A stretch of DNA of 64,000 bases from an uncultured Prevotella sp. (GCA_905233825.1 CAJOFE010000003.1:1-64000); one strand, 5' to 3'. Counted from the stretch's first letter, positions 53,958 through 63,990 are shown. The notes: generated by a model from the letters alone, not told the origin. Numbers and translations are program-made.

Positions 53958-54028
53958 TGGGGTATGGTGTAATGGTAACACTGCAGATTCTGGTCCTGCC
54001 TTTCCTGGTTCGAGTCCGGGTACCCCAA
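53958..54028 (+). tRNA. tRNA-Gln (anticodon CTG)
   Basis: The acceptor TGGGGTA pairs with TACCCCA. The anticodon arm GCAGA/CCTGC with loop TTCTGGT gives CTG. One A-C pair at the inner end of the anticodon stem is unusual. It lies about 37 bases after the expected transcription start. Confidence 0.9.
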
Positions 54029-54037
54029 CAGACTAGT

Positions 54038-54082
54038 ATCCCAAAACCTTGACAAATAAAGGGTTTTGGGATTTTCTTTTTC
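54038..54082 (+). terminator. tRNA-Gln terminator
   Basis: ATCCCAAAACC (54038-54048) pairs with GGTTTTGGGAT (54062-54072), followed by a T-rich run. It is a good Rho-independent terminator. Confidence 0.85.
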
Positions 54083-54154
54083 TAAAAATCGCGATTTTCT
54101 ATTCCGTTTTCAATGAAAATCGGCTGACCCACTCTCCTTTTGTCCGACGACAAT

Positions 54155-55162
54155 CTATAAAACCCTCTTAACTCCTGGAATCAGTCTTAACAAATAAGTG
54201 AACAGGAACGAAAGGATGCTCGCAATGGTGGCAATCAGGAAGAACTTGACGATGCCTGGCAGCACTATCTGATCTGTCGCATTCTGGACGAACAGCAGAA
54301 TAAACAGATGAACGATATAAGCGCCGTAAGCCTGCTGGGCACACCAGTCAAGAAATCTATTAGGCCGATGGGCATATTTGCTAAAGAGCCAGAGCAAGCC
54401 ATAACTGAGGAAGACGCACAACAACGATTCGTAGATGCCAAACCATTGATAGACAAAGAGGTTCCATGCGCCATTATCACGCAGGAGGTTGCCTACAACA
54501 AATGCCACACCAATGAGCAGGGCGATGCGCCCCGTAGTGTTCTTGATTTCACTAAGCCACTGGAAGCGATAGGCCAGGATGCCCAGTATAAACATCATGA
54601 CGTATTGCAGATAATGGGCAGGCTCGATATGGATAACGCCCAAAACCCATATCCAATTGTCCTGTGGACTTACCTGACGAATCAGATGACCGCCAACGCC
54701 CATGACAAGTGCCACTACCAACAATCCTACAAGTGAAAGACTAAAGTGAGCTTTGACGGGTTGGATGAATTGCCGTACTAAAGCATAGACCAGACAGAAT
54801 AGCAAGAGACTCTCCACATACCACAGATGGCCTACCTCTAACTGACCCGTAAGCAGCGTGAGTAAGGTAGTAATAATGACTAACGGGACGCCCAGCCTCA
54901 TCAGTTTTTTTTGTATGAAGGTCGCCGTACCTTGGCGGTCGAAGCTTCTCGGAACGAAATAACCAGCTATCAGAAAGAACAATCCCATGAAGTACGATGC
55001 ATTCGTGGAAAGGAAATGCCACATCCATGGCATTATCTCCTCTGGATGACTCGTGGTATAAGCCCATTCGCTACCAGGCGAATAAGGTAAGGCTGCATGA
55101 TGGAATACCACCAATACAGTAAGCGCTACTTTCAGATAATCGAGATAATAAAGACGCTTCAT
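54155..55162 (-). CDS. acyltransferase-3 family membrane protein
   Basis: The 335-residue protein starts MKRLYYLDYLKVALTVLVVFHHA, with the family's Arg/His first helix and about ten membrane helices. Acyltransferase-3 enzymes O-acetylate or acylate surface glycans. The target is unknown. It shares no obvious operon; its gene is between tRNA-Gln and the HTCS. Confidence 0.9.
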   Translation of the reverse strand: MKRLYYLDYLKVALTVLVVFHHAALPYSPGSEWAYTTSHPEEIMPWMWHFLSTNASYFMGLFFLIAGYFVPRSFDRQGTATFIQKKLMRLGVPLVIITTLLTLLTGQLEVGHLWYVESLLLFCLVYALVRQFIQPVKAHFSLSLVGLLVVALVMGVGGHLIRQVSPQDNWIWVLGVIHIEPAHYLQYVMMFILGILAYRFQWLSEIKNTTGRIALLIGVAFVVGNLLRDNGAWNLFVYQWFGIYESLLCVFLSYGLLWLFSKYAHRPNRFLDWCAQQAYGAYIVHLFILLFVQNATDQIVLPGIVKFFLIATIASILSFLFTYLLRLIPGVKRVL

Positions 55163-55265
55163 TCCCCTTTATCGTTTCTATTCTTTCTGTCAGCAACGTT
55201 TTCTTTCCTGTCAACTACGCCCTTTCTCCCTTTTCCACGCATCCTTCTGCGTCACACTGGAAGTG

Positions 55266-58200
55266 TTACTGTTTCTCGTGCTCACGCATATAGTCACGAG
55301 GCGACATGCCATAGAAGCGCTTGAAGATGGTTGAGAAGGAAGTGGAGTTGGAGAAACCACAGGCGTACATCACCTCGGTGACATTCATGCCTTGACTGGC
55401 CAGCATGGTGGCGGCACGCTTCAGGCGGATGTTACGGATGAAGTCGTGGGGCGTCTGACCAGTGAGCTCCTTCATCTTGCGATGCAAGTGGACGCGGCTG
55501 ATGCCCACCTCACCGGCTATGGTATCGACGCTGAGTTCAGAATCGTCGAGATGCTTGTTAATAGAGTTCATGACACGCTCGAGCAACTTCTCGTCGGGCG
55601 ACATGGGCACCTCTACCTCAGACAAGTGCTGCTCAAGGTTGTCATTGCGGCCGTACTTCAAGCGCAACAGCTGATGGGAGCTGATAAGGTTGAAGATGGT
55701 ACGCTTGAGGATGTCCATATTGAACGGCTTCACGATATAGGCGTCAGCACCTGTCTCCAGACCCTCAAGACGGCTCTCGTCGGTACTCTTGGCAGTAAGC
55801 AGCACCACGGGGATATGGTTTGTGGTGGGATTGGTCTTCAGCTTGCTGCAAAGGGCATTACCGTCCATCTCGGGCATCATCACGTCGGAGATGACAATGC
55901 TGGGATGAACACGGTAGATCTCAGAAAGGGCCTCGCGACCATTAGGTGCAGCATGCACGTCGTAGTCCTGACTCAGCTCGGTAGCCAGGTATTCACGTAT
56001 CTCGTCATCATCCTCGGCAATGACGATAGTCATGCGGGTGTTGAACTTCTGCAGCGGCTCCCCTTCTGCGGTATCCTCGACCACTTGCTCTTCCGGCTCG
56101 ATGATGACGGTGTCGGTCTCTTCCGGCTCTTCCTCTACCACCATTTCCTCGGGCCTGAGGTGGGCATTACCAAGCGGAATGGTGACCACAAACTCACAGC
56201 CTTCTTCCAGGTTATGGGCAGTGATAGTACCATGATGCAACTCGACGAGCGAGCGGGTGAGGTCAAGGCCGATGCCCGTGCCTACATGACGGTCGTTGGC
56301 TGCAGAGGGCGTCTGGTAGAAACGTTCGAAGATACGCTCCAGCTTGTCCTCCTGAATCTTCTCGCCATTGTTACGGATAGCAATGACTGCATGCTTCTGG
56401 TCGTGGGTGATGCGGATGCCAATCTCTCCGCCCACGGGAGTGAATTTGAAAGCGTTAGAGAGAATATTGACGATGACCTTGTCGAAATTCTTGCGATCAA
56501 TCCACACGGGCAGCTTGTCGGCATCGTGCTCAAAGCGCAGGGTGATGCGCTTGGCCTCGGTTTGATGTTCGAACAGGTCGTGCAAGTCCTTGACGAAGCC
56601 CACGAGGTCGGTCTCAGCCATGTGCATCTGCATCTGACCCTTGTCAATCTTTCGCAGGTCCATCATCTGGTTAATGAGCGACAGGATGCGGTCTGCATTG
56701 CGCTGGATAGTCTTGTAGATACCGCGCCGCTGGGCATTCTGCTCGTTCTTGATGAGCGAGCGCAGGGGCGAGACAATGAGTGTCATAGGCGTACGTATCT
56801 CGTGGCTGATGTTCATGAAGAAACGCAGCTTGGCATCAGCCATCTCCTCAGCATGGATATGTTCCTGCAGACGCAGACGGTCTTTCTCCTTACGACGGAG
56901 ATAGGACAGGAAGAACCACACGGCAGCGATAGCCAGGGCAGCATAGATGAGATAGGCCCAGAAGGAACGATACCACGGTGCCTCAACCACAATGGTAAAG
57001 GTGCGTTCCTCAGTAGATGAGTCATTCTGTTCGGCCTTTACATGGAAATGATAGGTACCCGGAGGCATGTGTGAGAAGGTAATGACATTCACACCTGGCT
57101 GCAAACGAATGAAAGGCTCACCGTTGATACTATATAGATAGGATGTATGCTCGGGATTGTCGAAGGTGAGCGTAGAGAACTGTATGGCGAAGGAGTTGTC
57201 GTGATAGCCTAAGCGGAAACGGTCACTGGCGAAAATCGGTTTTTCTGTAACTAGGTCACCGCCCGACTGTGCACTGCTGCTCACTTGCAGTCCGTTGATG
57301 AAGAAACCAGTAATCCGCACGCTGGCTTTCCACGGGGTATGGACAATCTCATCAGGCTTGAACCACGTCAGACCACCCGTACCACCCATGAGGATGGTAC
57401 CGTCGGGGGTGACACACGAGGCATTGTCGCCGAACTCATTGCTCTGCAGGCCATCATCGGCGTAGTAGTTCTGCAGGACATCCGTCTTGGGGTCGAGGCA
57501 GTTCAGTCCATGATTCGTACCTATCCACAGCTTGCCATCCTGAGCCCTCTCAATGGAGGCGATGCCGTTGTCGGTCAATCCCTCGGTGCGGGTATAGCGC
57601 TTCAGCTCCCTGCCCTTGAAGTCATAGCAGCTGAGACCTGTATTGGTACCTACCCACAGCTGGCCGTCAATCTCCTTGACGACTCTGATGGGGACGCTGT
57701 AGTTCAGGCAGTTGCCGCCGAAGGTCTCCGTCCAGCTGCGACGGTTGATGTCAAGGCAGCAGAGCCCCATCGACGTAGAGACATACAGACGCTTACCGTC
57801 GGGAGAGAGCGAAATCTGCGAGGCATAGTCATTGACAATGCTGTTCACATCAGGGTCGTTGGGAGCGTCGGGATCCATACTGAACTCTTCGATGCTGCCG
57901 TCATTCATATCCATGCATAGCAAGCCGTGCTTCATCGTGGCCAGCCACATGTTCCCTTTCTTGTCGATGGCGATATCCATCACGATGAGATGCTCGTCAC
58001 CGGCATAAGGCTGCCGGTGATACTGCATCGTGGCCTTGTCTATCCAGCCGAAGCCTTCCTGATAGGAACCCACCCAGATGCGACCGTCGCCATCCTCGGC
58101 CAGTGCCATCACTACTGAAGGATAGCCTTCCTTCAAGTGGCGCGACGTCTTGGTGTCGGGGCTTACATAGTAGATACCGTCCTTGTCCGTTCCTACCCAG

Positions 58201-59255
58201 ATGCCTTTATTGCTATCCACCAGCGTGCTCACCACAAAGGCCTCGCCGATAAGGTTCTTCGGTCCTAAACGGCTGCCTAAGTAATGGAAAGCCTTGGCGT
58301 CCATAGGCTGTTTGTAGATACCTTTCTGCAACAGGCCCAGCCACATGTTGCCGCTGTTGTCCTCGGTAAAGGAATATACCTTGCTCTTCGACAAATCAAC
58401 CTCCATACTAAAGAAGGGATTGTCGGTGAGCTGCTCGTGTTCAGGGTCGTAGATGGCCAGGCCGCTGCCGTCGTAACCAATAAATATCTGCCCCATGCTG
58501 TTGCAATAGAGGGCCGAAACCGACTGGTTGCCCGTGCCTTCCATATGCACGAAGTTGTAGCCCTGCTGACGGAACACACCACTGTTTGACGTACCTACAT
58601 ATATATTACCCTCCTGGTCTTCGCACAGACAGTTGAGATCGTTACGCTCTGTCAGGTATTCTCTTGCCGTCTGGCCGTCGTAGCAAACCAATCCGTGCGT
58701 GTCGGAGGCCATCCACAGGCGCCCCCTGCTGTCTTCCAGCAACGAGTTCACCGTATGCAGGTCGGCCAGCGGACCGCCCATCTGCTGTGCATTCTCCGAA
58801 TCAGAGAACTTCATCACGCCCAGTCCCGAGGTGCCTGCCAGCACGTCACCGTTCTTGCGTTCCAAGAAGCAATTGGCATAACAATGCCCTTTCTTGCCTT
58901 CCAGGTCGGTCATGCGCACATCGTGATAAATGCTGCCGTCCCACGTCTGCAGAGCACCGTACATGCCGAAATAGAACAACCCGCGGCTGTCCTGCATGAT
59001 GCAGTTCACATAATTACTGAACAGAGTGTTATCGGACTCATTGTCACGCTTGAACACCCGGAACTGGTAACCGTCATAGCGGTTGATACCGTCGCGGGTG
59101 GCCACCCAAAGGAAACCTTCGTGATCGACATACACCTGAGTGACGAAGCTGCTCGACAGCTGCCGCTCATTATTATAGAATTTACCAATCTGTGCCTTCG
59201 CGCTTATGAAAAAAGTCAGCGCAAACAGGGCTGGTAATAGTTTTTTCATCTTCAC
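55266..59255 (-). CDS. hybrid two-component system sensor/regulator (HTCS), AraC output
   Basis: The 1329-residue single-chain regulator has a signal peptide (LLPALFALTFFISAKAQ) and a periplasmic sensor of beta-propeller (Reg_prop) repeats such as DHEGFLWVATRDGINRYDGY to about 670. A Y_Y_Y domain (about 690-760) and one membrane helix (about 765-787) follow. Cytoplasmic domains are HisKA (NISHEIRTPMT, His near 818), HATPase, a receiver with VISDVMMPEMDG (Asp near 1122) and a C-terminal AraC HTH (about 1225-1329). HTCS proteins sense oligosaccharides and switch on the neighbouring glycan-degradation genes. It is divergent from a GH3 gene, so xylan- or glucan-derived sugars are likely inducers. 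Confidence 0.97.
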   Translation of the reverse strand: MKMKKLLPALFALTFFISAKAQIGKFYNNERQLSSSFVTQVYVDHEGFLWVATRDGINRYDGYQFRVFKRDNESDNTLFSNYVNCIMQDSRGLFYFGMYGALQTWDGSIYHDVRMTDLEGKKGHCYANCFLERKNGDVLAGTSGLGVMKFSDSENAQQMGGPLADLHTVNSLLEDSRGRLWMASDTHGLVCYDGQTAREYLTERNDLNCLCEDQEGNIYVGTSNSGVFRQQGYNFVHMEGTGNQSVSALYCNSMGQIFIGYDGSGLAIYDPEHEQLTDNPFFSMEVDLSKSKVYSFTEDNSGNMWLGLLQKGIYKQPMDAKAFHYLGSRLGPKNLIGEAFVVSTLVDSNKGIWVGTDKDGIYYVSPDTKTSRHLKEGYPSVVMALAEDGDGRIWVGSYQEGFGWIDKATMQYHRQPYAGDEHLIVMDIAIDKKGNMWLATMKHGLLCMDMNDGSIEEFSMDPDAPNDPDVNSIVNDYASQISLSPDGKRLYVSTSMGLCCLDINRRSWTETFGGNCLNYSVPIRVVKEIDGQLWVGTNTGLSCYDFKGRELKRYTRTEGLTDNGIASIERAQDGKLWIGTNHGLNCLDPKTDVLQNYYADDGLQSNEFGDNASCVTPDGTILMGGTGGLTWFKPDEIVHTPWKASVRITGFFINGLQVSSSAQSGGDLVTEKPIFASDRFRLGYHDNSFAIQFSTLTFDNPEHTSYLYSINGEPFIRLQPGVNVITFSHMPPGTYHFHVKAEQNDSSTEERTFTIVVEAPWYRSFWAYLIYAALAIAAVWFFLSYLRRKEKDRLRLQEHIHAEEMADAKLRFFMNISHEIRTPMTLIVSPLRSLIKNEQNAQRRGIYKTIQRNADRILSLINQMMDLRKIDKGQMQMHMAETDLVGFVKDLHDLFEHQTEAKRITLRFEHDADKLPVWIDRKNFDKVIVNILSNAFKFTPVGGEIGIRITHDQKHAVIAIRNNGEKIQEDKLERIFERFYQTPSAANDRHVGTGIGLDLTRSLVELHHGTITAHNLEEGCEFVVTIPLGNAHLRPEEMVVEEEPEETDTVIIEPEEQVVEDTAEGEPLQKFNTRMTIVIAEDDDEIREYLATELSQDYDVHAAPNGREALSEIYRVHPSIVISDVMMPEMDGNALCSKLKTNPTTNHIPVVLLTAKSTDESRLEGLETGADAYIVKPFNMDILKRTIFNLISSHQLLRLKYGRNDNLEQHLSEVEVPMSPDEKLLERVMNSINKHLDDSELSVDTIAGEVGISRVHLHRKMKELTGQTPHDFIRNIRLKRAATMLASQGMNVTEVMYACGFSNSTSFSTIFKRFYGMSPRDYMREHEKQ

Positions 59256-59288
59256 AACAATTTATTGCAAATGTAACATTTGATGGTG

Positions 59289-59320
59289 CAAAGGTAAATA
59301 TTTTTTTTTATTCCGCCAAA
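59289..59320 (-). promoter_or_regulatory. HTCS promoter
   Basis: On the minus strand TTTG (59317-59320), 20 bases, TACCTTTG (59289-59296), 34 bases before the HTCS start. Confidence 0.75.
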
Positions 59321-59380
59321 ATTGTTACACAAAAAAAAATAAATGTTACTCATACGAGATAATAAAAGGAAGAATATGGC

Positions 59381-59388
59381 TAACTTTG
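59381..59388 (+). promoter_or_regulatory. -7 box of the GH3 gene
   Basis: TAACTTTG, 27 bases before the ATG at 59415; it rules out the upstream ATG at 59343. No clear -33 TTTG at the usual distance, which would fit a promoter that needs the divergent HTCS as activator. Confidence 0.65.
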
Positions 59389-59414
59389 CACCGTCAATTT
59401 ATAAAACATCGAAC

Positions 59415-62000
59415 ATGAAGCAACATTTACTCATCATCGCGACGGCATTTTGCCTTACAGCAACAGCGCAGACACTCCCCTACCAGAACCCCGAACTCTC
59501 GGCCAGGGAGCGTGCCGTTGATCTGTGCAGCCGTCTCACGTTGGAGGAGAAAGCACAGCTGATGCTCGATGAAAGTCCTGCCATTCCCCGCCTCGGCATC
59601 AAAAAGTTCTTCTGGTGGAGCGAAGCCCTGCACGGCGCCGCCAACATGGGCAACGTCACCGTCTTCCCTGAGCCGATAGCTATGGCATCGTCCTTCAACC
59701 CCGATTTGCTGTATCAGGTTTTCGATGCTGCCAGCACCGAGTTCCGTGCTCAGTACAACGAGCGCATGCAGCGTGGTTCTGGCGAGGACGAGAAGTTCCA
59801 CAGCCTCTCGGTGTGGACACCCAATGTGAACATTTTCCGTGATCCCCGCTGGGGACGCGGTCAGGAGACCTACGGCGAAGACCCCTACCTCACCAGTGTC
59901 ATGGGCACTCAGGTAGTGAAGGGTCTGCAAGGTCCTGAAGACAGCAAGTACCGCAAGCTGTGGGCCTGCGCCAAGCACTATGCCGTGCACAGCGGTCCCG
60001 AATACACCCGTCATAGTGCCAACCTCACCGACGTGTCGCCCCGTGACATGTGGGAAACCTACATGCCCGCCTTCAAGACCCTGGTGCAGGATGCCAAAGT
60101 GCGCGAGGTGATGTGCGCCTACCAGCGACTCGACGATGATCCCTGCTGCGGCTCCCAGCGACTGCTGCAGACCATTCTCCGCGATGAGTGGGGCTTCCAG
60201 TACCTCGTGGTCAGCGACTGCGGTGCTGTCAGCGACTTCTACTCCTCACACAAGTCATCTACCGATGCCGCCCATGCCTCTGCCAAGGCTACCATCGCAG
60301 GTACCGACGTGGAGTGCGGCTACGGCTATGCCTACCGCAGCATCCCCGAGGCTGTGAAACGTGGCTTTATGACTGAAGCCGAAGTCGATATGCATGTCAT
60401 CCGCCTTTTGGAAGGCCGCTTCGACTTAGGCGAGATGGACGACCCGTCGCTCGTGGAGTGGTCGAAGATTCCCTACTCCGCCATGTCGAGCAAGGAACAC
60501 GCCCAGATAGCTTTGGATATGGCCCGTCAGAGCATCGTGCTCTTGCAAAACGATCAGTCCGTGCTGCCTTTGAAGAAAGACAAGAAGATTGCCATCATCG
60601 GCCCCAATGCCGACAATGCCCCGATGATGTGGGGCAACTACAACGGCATGCCCAACTACACCTACACCATCCTCGACGGCATCTGCAACAAGCTGAAGGT
60701 AAAGAAGGCCAACATCAAATACTTCCCGGGCTGTGACCTTACCTACGACCAAGTGCTGGAATGCCTCTTTGCCTCACAGTGCAGCTTCGAGGGGAAGAAA
60801 GGCCTGAAGGGAACTTTCTGGAACAACCGCCAGATGGAGGGTAATCCCGTTACCACACAGTATTACACCACGCCGTTAGCCGTCACCACGGCAGGCATGC
60901 ACAACTTCGCCCCTGGTGTACAGTTGGAAGACTTCTCGGCCAAGTACGAGACCGTCTTTACTCCTAAGGAGGCTGGCGAATATGTGGTGAACGTCGAGGG
61001 CTGCGGACATTTCGAGCTCTTCATCGACGGTCAGCAGAAGTTCCGCCACCACATCTGGCGCACTACTCCCAACCGCGTGCCCATTCAGGCTGAGGCCGGC
61101 AAGAGCTATAATATTGAAGTGCGTTTCTCACACATACATACTTATAATGCCAACCTGAAGATCAACATCGCTAAGGAGCATCCCATCGACTATCAGGAGA
61201 CCATCAGTCAGCTGAAGGGCATCGACAAGGTCATCTTCGTGGGTGGCATTTCGGCAGCCCTCGAAGGCGAGGAGATGCCCGTCGATATCGACGGCTTCAA
61301 GGGTGGCGACCGTACCCATATCGAGCTGCCGAAGGTGCAGCGCGACTTCCTCCGTGCGCTGAAGGATGCCGGCAAGACGGTCATCTTCGTCTGCTGCTCC
61401 GGCTCGTGCATCGCCCTGCAGCCTGAGACCGAGACCTGCGATGCCATCCTCCAGGTATGGTATCCCGGCCAGATGGGTGGCACTGCCGTGGCTGATGTGC
61501 TCTTCGGCGACGTGAACCCGAGCGGCAAGCTACCCGTCACGTTCTACAAGACCAGCAGTCAGCTGCCCGATTACGAGGACTACTCGATGAAGGGCCGCAC
61601 CTATCGCTACTTCAACGATGCCCTCTTCCCCTTCGGCTACGGTCTGAGCTATACTAACTTCGAAATTAGAAATGAGAAATTAGAAATGAGGAATGGCGGC
61701 AACGGCACCGTCACCGTAGAAGTGGCCAACACTGGCAGCAAGGATGGCGACGAGGTGGTGCAGCTCTACATACGCGATTTGCAGGACAAGGAAGGACCGC
61801 TGAAATCGCTCCGCGGCTTCCAGCGTGTGCATGTGGCAGCAGGCAAGACGACCACCGTCACCTTGCAGCTTACGCCGCAGTCGTTCGAGTTCTGGGATGA
61901 CGCCACCAACAGCATGCGGGTGAAGTCAGGTCAGTACGAATTGCTCATCGGCACCAGCTCGCAGGACAAGGATTTGAAGAAACTTACAATTAACATTTAA
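59415..62000 (+). CDS. secreted GH3 glycoside hydrolase with PA14 domain (beta-xylosidase or beta-glucosidase)
   Basis: The protein of about 861 residues has a signal peptide (LLIIATAFCLTATAQ), the GH3 N-terminal barrel (FWWSEALHGAAN, nucleophile Asp in YLVVSDCGAVSDF near 268), a PA14 insertion (about 455-590) and a C-terminal fibronectin-III-like domain. PA14-containing GH3 enzymes of this type are often beta-xylosidases of Prevotella; specificity is inferred. About residues 750-760 (IRNEKLEMRNGG) come from four in-frame heptads at 61663-61690 (AAATTAG, AAATGAG twice each). Divergent from the HTCS. Confidence 0.93.
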   Translation: MKQHLLIIATAFCLTATAQTLPYQNPELSARERAVDLCSRLTLEEKAQLMLDESPAIPRLGIKKFFWWSEALHGAANMGNVTVFPEPIAMASSFNPDLLYQVFDAASTEFRAQYNERMQRGSGEDEKFHSLSVWTPNVNIFRDPRWGRGQETYGEDPYLTSVMGTQVVKGLQGPEDSKYRKLWACAKHYAVHSGPEYTRHSANLTDVSPRDMWETYMPAFKTLVQDAKVREVMCAYQRLDDDPCCGSQRLLQTILRDEWGFQYLVVSDCGAVSDFYSSHKSSTDAAHASAKATIAGTDVECGYGYAYRSIPEAVKRGFMTEAEVDMHVIRLLEGRFDLGEMDDPSLVEWSKIPYSAMSSKEHAQIALDMARQSIVLLQNDQSVLPLKKDKKIAIIGPNADNAPMMWGNYNGMPNYTYTILDGICNKLKVKKANIKYFPGCDLTYDQVLECLFASQCSFEGKKGLKGTFWNNRQMEGNPVTTQYYTTPLAVTTAGMHNFAPGVQLEDFSAKYETVFTPKEAGEYVVNVEGCGHFELFIDGQQKFRHHIWRTTPNRVPIQAEAGKSYNIEVRFSHIHTYNANLKINIAKEHPIDYQETISQLKGIDKVIFVGGISAALEGEEMPVDIDGFKGGDRTHIELPKVQRDFLRALKDAGKTVIFVCCSGSCIALQPETETCDAILQVWYPGQMGGTAVADVLFGDVNPSGKLPVTFYKTSSQLPDYEDYSMKGRTYRYFNDALFPFGYGLSYTNFEIRNEKLEMRNGGNGTVTVEVANTGSKDGDEVVQLYIRDLQDKEGPLKSLRGFQRVHVAAGKTTTVTLQLTPQSFEFWDDATNSMRVKSGQYELLIGTSSQDKDLKKLTINI
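61663..61690. repeat. four in-frame heptad repeats inside the GH3 gene
   Basis: AAATTAG, AAATGAG, AAATTAG, AAATGAG follow without gaps at the junction between the catalytic part and the fibronectin-III-like domain. Confidence 0.7.
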
Positions 62001-62039
62001 CTTATTTTTTATTAACCTCTTTAAAAAAAACATGTGATT

Positions 62040-63878
62040 ATGAAAAAATTCTTTACGCTTATCGCATTAACACTGCTTAGCAGCGGTGCTTTTGCACAAG
62101 GCAAATGGAACTATCTCGTCGTCAATGGCGACATGGAGGGCGAGCAGGATCCTATGTGGAGCAGCTTCTGGTGCCACGACTATCGCCAAGGTCTTGAGTT
62201 CAACGCAGAAAGTGGCCAGCAGTATTCTGAAAGTGGCCAGTTCCAGGGCTTTGCCGAGATCATCGAAGATCCCGTTATCGCTGGTAACCATTGCGCTCGC
62301 GTCATTGCCCGTAGTGAGGCAGAGGCCGACGAGGCTGGTAACAAGACTGAAGCCAACGGCGGATTAGCATCGTGGGACTGCCAGTTCTTTATCTATGGTA
62401 CCGACACCATCCCCGAGGGTATGGAACTGGTAATGACCTTAAAAGTAAGAGCAGACAAAGATGGACAGTTCGAAACACAGGCTCACTGGACTCCAGGTGA
62501 CTACAACTACTGGCAATGCTTCGGCAATGTGAGTGTCACTACCGAGTGGAAGGAAGTAGAAGTGTCTACAAAAGTTACTTCTAACATGGCACACGGTGAA
62601 GGTGGCGGCAAGCGCATGCAGTCTGTAGCCTTTAACCTCTCGACCAACACCGAAGGTAATGTTTTCTATTTCGACGATGTCGAACTGAAATGGCGTACAC
62701 CAAAGGCACCCGAAGATTTCAAGACATGGTTCAACATGCTGCGTCATGGCACAGAATCTATGGATAAGATTGGAAACTACACCAACTTCACGGGGCGCGA
62801 TGCCAAGGATGGCACTGACCGTCCATGTCGCGTCGTCGCCGATCCTGTTGACGGCCAGCCTGCACTAACGGTTGCTTCTGTTGGTTGGGAAGGTGAGAGA
62901 CAAGTCGTTGATTCCATTGGCAATCCCAAATTCGACGACGAAGGTAATCCCGTCATGGAGTCGTTCTTCACCAAAGATGACGGTACTGAAAAGACCTCTA
63001 TTGATGACTGGGAGGCTCAGTTCTTTGTAACCGTTCCCCACAAGTTCGTCCCTGGCTCAAAGTATCGTCTGGTGATGTGGTATCGTTCCGATGTGGATGG
63101 TTCTGTCGATACCCAATTACACACAATGCCTGGAAACTATATACACTATGAGGCCATTGGCACACTGAGCACCACACCTGAGTGGCAGAAACTTGAAATT
63201 GAGGAGCCTATGAGGGATCAAGGTGACGGTTGCCAGACCATCGCTTTCAACTGCAACAAAGATAAGAACCAACCCAACAACTTCTATTTCCGCTTCGAGG
63301 AGTTCTCGTTCAACTCTGCTGAAGTTAGCGATGATGAGGCCACACTGGCTACGGAAAATGTCATGCTGCCCGTTCCCGAGCCAGCTAAGACTGAAGGTGC
63401 AGTTGGTACCATTGACTTCACCAACTGTCTGAGCACCTTAGAGACCGAGGCGTTCGAAGTCCTTGTTGAGAACATGACTGTACGCAGCGGCGAAGAAAGC
63501 TTCGACAAGGTTGATGCTACTGCTGGTTTCTATATTGCTGACAACGGCTGGCTGTCACAAGATGAAACCCCGATTGCTTTTGAGGTTGGTGATGTTTCTG
63601 ACGACAATCCTATGATGGAAATCACCACCTACAACACAGGTGACTCCTTCGTTGGTAAATCTATACCTGTTAAGTTCCGCTATTCTTATGGAGACAGCAA
63701 CCTGAAGTGGTTCTATCTCTTCAATGTAACCCTCGTTCCTGAGGAGACCTATACTGGCATCAGCGAGGTGAAGACTCCTGCTCAGAACAACGTGATGTAC
63801 GACCTCATGGGCCGTCGCATCCAGAAGGCTGTGAAGGGCATGTACATCATGAACGGCAAGAAGTACTTTGCCAAGTAA
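62040..63878 (+). CDS. secreted carbohydrate-binding-module-like protein with C-terminal sorting tail
   Basis: The protein of about 612 residues has a signal peptide (FFTLIALTLLSSGAFAQ). It carries two similar beta-sandwich modules, about 25-220 (NYLVVNGDMEGEQDPMWSSF, AHWTPGDYNYWQCFGN, FNLSTNTEGNVFYFDDVEL) and about 225-425 (LHTMPGNYIHYEAIGTL, FNCNKDKNQPNNFYF), that look like CBM4_9/CBM-type glycan-binding domains. After a linker it ends with VMYDLMGRRIQKAVKGMY, the type IX-style tail of Prevotella. No catalytic motif is seen. It lies 39 bases after the GH3 stop and is probably in its operon. ATG at 62040 is preferred to 62034. Confidence 0.82.
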   Translation: MKKFFTLIALTLLSSGAFAQGKWNYLVVNGDMEGEQDPMWSSFWCHDYRQGLEFNAESGQQYSESGQFQGFAEIIEDPVIAGNHCARVIARSEAEADEAGNKTEANGGLASWDCQFFIYGTDTIPEGMELVMTLKVRADKDGQFETQAHWTPGDYNYWQCFGNVSVTTEWKEVEVSTKVTSNMAHGEGGGKRMQSVAFNLSTNTEGNVFYFDDVELKWRTPKAPEDFKTWFNMLRHGTESMDKIGNYTNFTGRDAKDGTDRPCRVVADPVDGQPALTVASVGWEGERQVVDSIGNPKFDDEGNPVMESFFTKDDGTEKTSIDDWEAQFFVTVPHKFVPGSKYRLVMWYRSDVDGSVDTQLHTMPGNYIHYEAIGTLSTTPEWQKLEIEEPMRDQGDGCQTIAFNCNKDKNQPNNFYFRFEEFSFNSAEVSDDEATLATENVMLPVPEPAKTEGAVGTIDFTNCLSTLETEAFEVLVENMTVRSGEESFDKVDATAGFYIADNGWLSQDETPIAFEVGDVSDDNPMMEITTYNTGDSFVGKSIPVKFRYSYGDSNLKWFYLFNVTLVPEETYTGISEVKTPAQNNVMYDLMGRRIQKAVKGMYIMNGKKYFAK

Positions 63879-63916
63879 GCTGTAGCATCCTGAACGCATT
63901 AGCTTATTAAATAAAT

Positions 63917-63971
63917 CTCACGTGGGAAATTCTCTGCGGAGGCACCGTAGGAATTTCTCACGTGAGTTTTT
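63917..63971 (+). terminator. strong terminator after the carbohydrate-binding gene
   Basis: CTCACGTGGGAAATTC pairs with the later GGAATTTCTCACGTGAG (one wobble), followed by a T-run. Stem of about 16 bp. Confidence 0.85.
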
Positions 63972-63990
63972 AGATGAAAGGAAAGACAAT

